A stretch of 64,000 nucleotides of DNA, from NCBI GenBank assembly GCA_963836375.1, contig CAWIJK010000002.1, positions 682,001 through 746,000 of the forward strand. The letters run 5' to 3'. Positions 62,859 through 64,000 of this stretch are shown here, one piece after another; positions within the stretch are counted from its first letter, which is position 1; every line of letters begins with the position of its first letter. The translations under genes were made by a program, and so were the position numbers. The notes beneath the pieces are model-generated. The model was not told the DNA's origin, ran no database searches, and saw nothing but the letters and a program-made list of their open reading frames with translations. The stretch comes from CAWIJK01 sp963836375. GTDB taxonomy: Bacteria > Actinomycetota > Acidimicrobiia > Acidimicrobiales > RAAP-2.

Positions 62859-63779
62859 TCAGACGCCGAGCACGTGGGCCCACCAGGTGAAGAGCTGCTC
62901 GTAGAGCCAGGTGAGCGGGCCCGGGTGCAAGTTGAGATTGATGATGATGAGCACCAAGACCACGGGCATGGTGTAGGGCCGGAGCCGCAGGTAGGCCGGC
63001 CACCAGGCCCGGGGCAACAGGCGCTCGAAGAGCACCGAGCCGTCCAGCGGGGGTATCGGGAGCAGGTTGAACACCGCCAGGCCGATGTTGACCAGGCCCA
63101 GGTAGAAGAGGACCTCGGCCCACAACAGGAGCGAGCCGCCCGGCGTGACCGCAGTGTCCCCCCCGGCCAGCACGAAGGCCAGGCCGGCGGCGGCGGCCAG
63201 GGCCACGTTGGTGGCCGGCCCGGCCAAGGAGACGAGGACCCCGTGGTTGCGGGGATTGCGCAGCTTGCCCAGGTTGACCGGCACCGGCTTGGCCCACCCG
63301 AAGAAGCCGTAGCCGCTGAGGGCCATCACCGCCGGCACCAGCAGGGTGCCGATCGGGTCGATGTGGGCGATCGGGTTGAGGGTGAGCCGGCCGGCCCGCT
63401 TGGCCGTGTCGTCGCCGAACCACAGGGCCACCACGCCGTGGGAGATCTCGTGGAGGATGATCGAGGGGATCATCACGCAGAACAAGATGATCTCGGTCGA
63501 GCTGATGTGGTGGGTCCGGACGAGGATGGCCACGACGGCGACGATGGCGATCGCCCAGATGGTCGAGCGGGGGCTGGCCTGCCAGCCCCGCCGGACCGGG
63601 GGCCCAGGGGGCGGTCCGCCGGGCGGACCCGCCGCCGGCCCGTAGACCTCGCTCGGGGTCACCGGTCGTTGGTCGCCCGGCGGTTGCCCGGCGCCGGGTC
63701 CCCCCTGGGGGGCGCCGGCGGGTGGACCGGGCGGTCCGGCGGGCACCGCCGGGGGCCCGGGGTGGCCGGGGTCGCCCAT
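62859..63779 (-). CDS. Site-2 protease family (M50) membrane metallopeptidase
   Basis: 306 residues. After a Pro/Gly-rich cytoplasmic tail of ~70 residues come several membrane segments. IPSIILHEISHGVVALWFGD holds the HExxH zinc site, and FNLLPIPPLDGSVLFERLLP the NxxPxxxLDG motif with the third ligand. GFFGWAKPVPVNLGKLRNPR is typical of the short M50 branch. It probably cuts membrane-bound anti-sigma factors or similar targets. The ATG follows the stop of the DksA/TraR gene directly. Confidence 0.92.
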   Translation of the reverse strand: MGDPGHPGPPAVPAGPPGPPAGAPQGGPGAGQPPGDQRPVTPSEVYGPAAGPPGGPPPGPPVRRGWQASPRSTIWAIAIVAVVAILVRTHHISSTEIILFCVMIPSIILHEISHGVVALWFGDDTAKRAGRLTLNPIAHIDPIGTLLVPAVMALSGYGFFGWAKPVPVNLGKLRNPRNHGVLVSLAGPATNVALAAAAGLAFVLAGGDTAVTPGGSLLLWAEVLFYLGLVNIGLAVFNLLPIPPLDGSVLFERLLPRAWWPAYLRLRPYTMPVVLVLIIINLNLHPGPLTWLYEQLFTWWAHVLGV

Positions 63780-64000
63780 CTACTGGCGCGAGGCGCAGGC
63801 GATGCAGAACCGGGCGGCCGGCATGGCCTCGAGCCGGGCCGGTGCGATGTCCTCGCCACAACCCTGGCAGCGCCCGTAGGTCCCGTCGTCGAGGCGCACG
63901 ATGGCCGCCTCCACCTCGCCCAGCGCGTCGCGCAGCTCGCCGGCCAGGGCCTCGGCCTCCCCCCGCTCGGCGGTCACCTGGCTCGAGTCGGCGAAGTTCG
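63780..64000 (-). CDS. DksA/TraR-type zinc-finger protein (cut by window end)
   Basis: The frame is open to the window edge, so the N-terminus is missing. The visible part has a coiled coil (EALAGELRDALGEVEAAIVR) with the RLDDGTYGRCQGCGEDI zinc finger, RLEAMPAARFCIACASRQ completing the CxxC...CxxC site. Members bind RNA polymerase near the secondary channel or are of unknown role. It is directly followed by the M50 gene and likely cotranscribed. Confidence 0.9.
   Translation of the reverse strand, partial: NFADSSQVTAERGEAEALAGELRDALGEVEAAIVRLDDGTYGRCQGCGEDIAPARLEAMPAARFCIACASRQ

Overview
The window is a GC-rich bacterial chromosome segment, most likely from an actinobacterium. Within that phylum the gene content and the secreted GYWLVAADGG-type repeats fit the class Acidimicrobiia best; that class-level placement is inference. 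Supporting observations are very high GC with many GTG starts, an actinobacterial-type fused F420 gene (fbiC), a Ddn-type F420-dependent reductase, long chains of 4-base ATGA/GTGA gene overlaps, and many genes preceded at 6-9 bases by a TANNNT -10 box, which is the signature of leaderless mRNAs.

Layout. 1-6.5 kb: a tight plus-strand run tal (partial)-zwf-pgl-fbiC-LOG, joining the oxidative pentose phosphate pathway to F420 synthesis. 6.5-12.9 kb: an AMP-forming fatty acyl-CoA ligase, an NlpC/P60 cell-wall hydrolase, and an operon of alpha/beta hydrolase-pgi-5'-3' exonuclease. 13-16.3 kb: an oxidative operon (SDR, VOC protein, Baeyer-Villiger type monooxygenase, DUF4031), overlapped by a frameshifted membrane protein. 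16.3-24.2 kb: gltBD and, divergently, thiO-thiS. 24.2-35.1 kb: mostly envelope and secreted proteins: a DUF2510 protein, a phosphoesterase, a SHOCT protein, a pair of paralogous anchored coiled-coil proteins of which one carries a GH43 domain, a diguanylate cyclase, a repeat-bearing cell-wall amidase, an F420 reductase and a K+ channel. 35.7-43.9 kb: a genomic island at tRNA-Pro(GGG). It has an intact tRNA at one end, two tRNA-Pro fragments that look like attachment sites, repeated GGTTCTCA arms and a decayed integrase, and its cargo looks foreign and partly decayed. 44-64 kb: core genes again: a lytic transglycosylase, GH65, gnd, gamma-carbonic anhydrase-like, der, ispH, a glycosyltransferase, plsC-cmk-aroA-tyrA-aroH, rluB-scpB-scpA, trpS, a site-2 protease and a DksA/TraR protein (cut by the window end).

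Central carbon genes (zwf, pgl, tal, pgi, gnd) are spread over three loci, and NADPH supply, nitrogen assimilation (gltBD), aromatic amino acid synthesis (aroA, tyrA, aroH) and chromosome segregation (scpAB) are all present.

A quality caveat matters for every reader. At least six normally conserved genes (fbiC twice, acyl-CoA ligase, exonuclease, der, aroH, and a membrane protein twice) carry single-base frameshifts, mostly at homopolymers or CGCGCG. They are annotated here as single broken reading frames. Sequencing or assembly error is the likeliest cause. The stop codons inside the island are different in kind and look like real decay.
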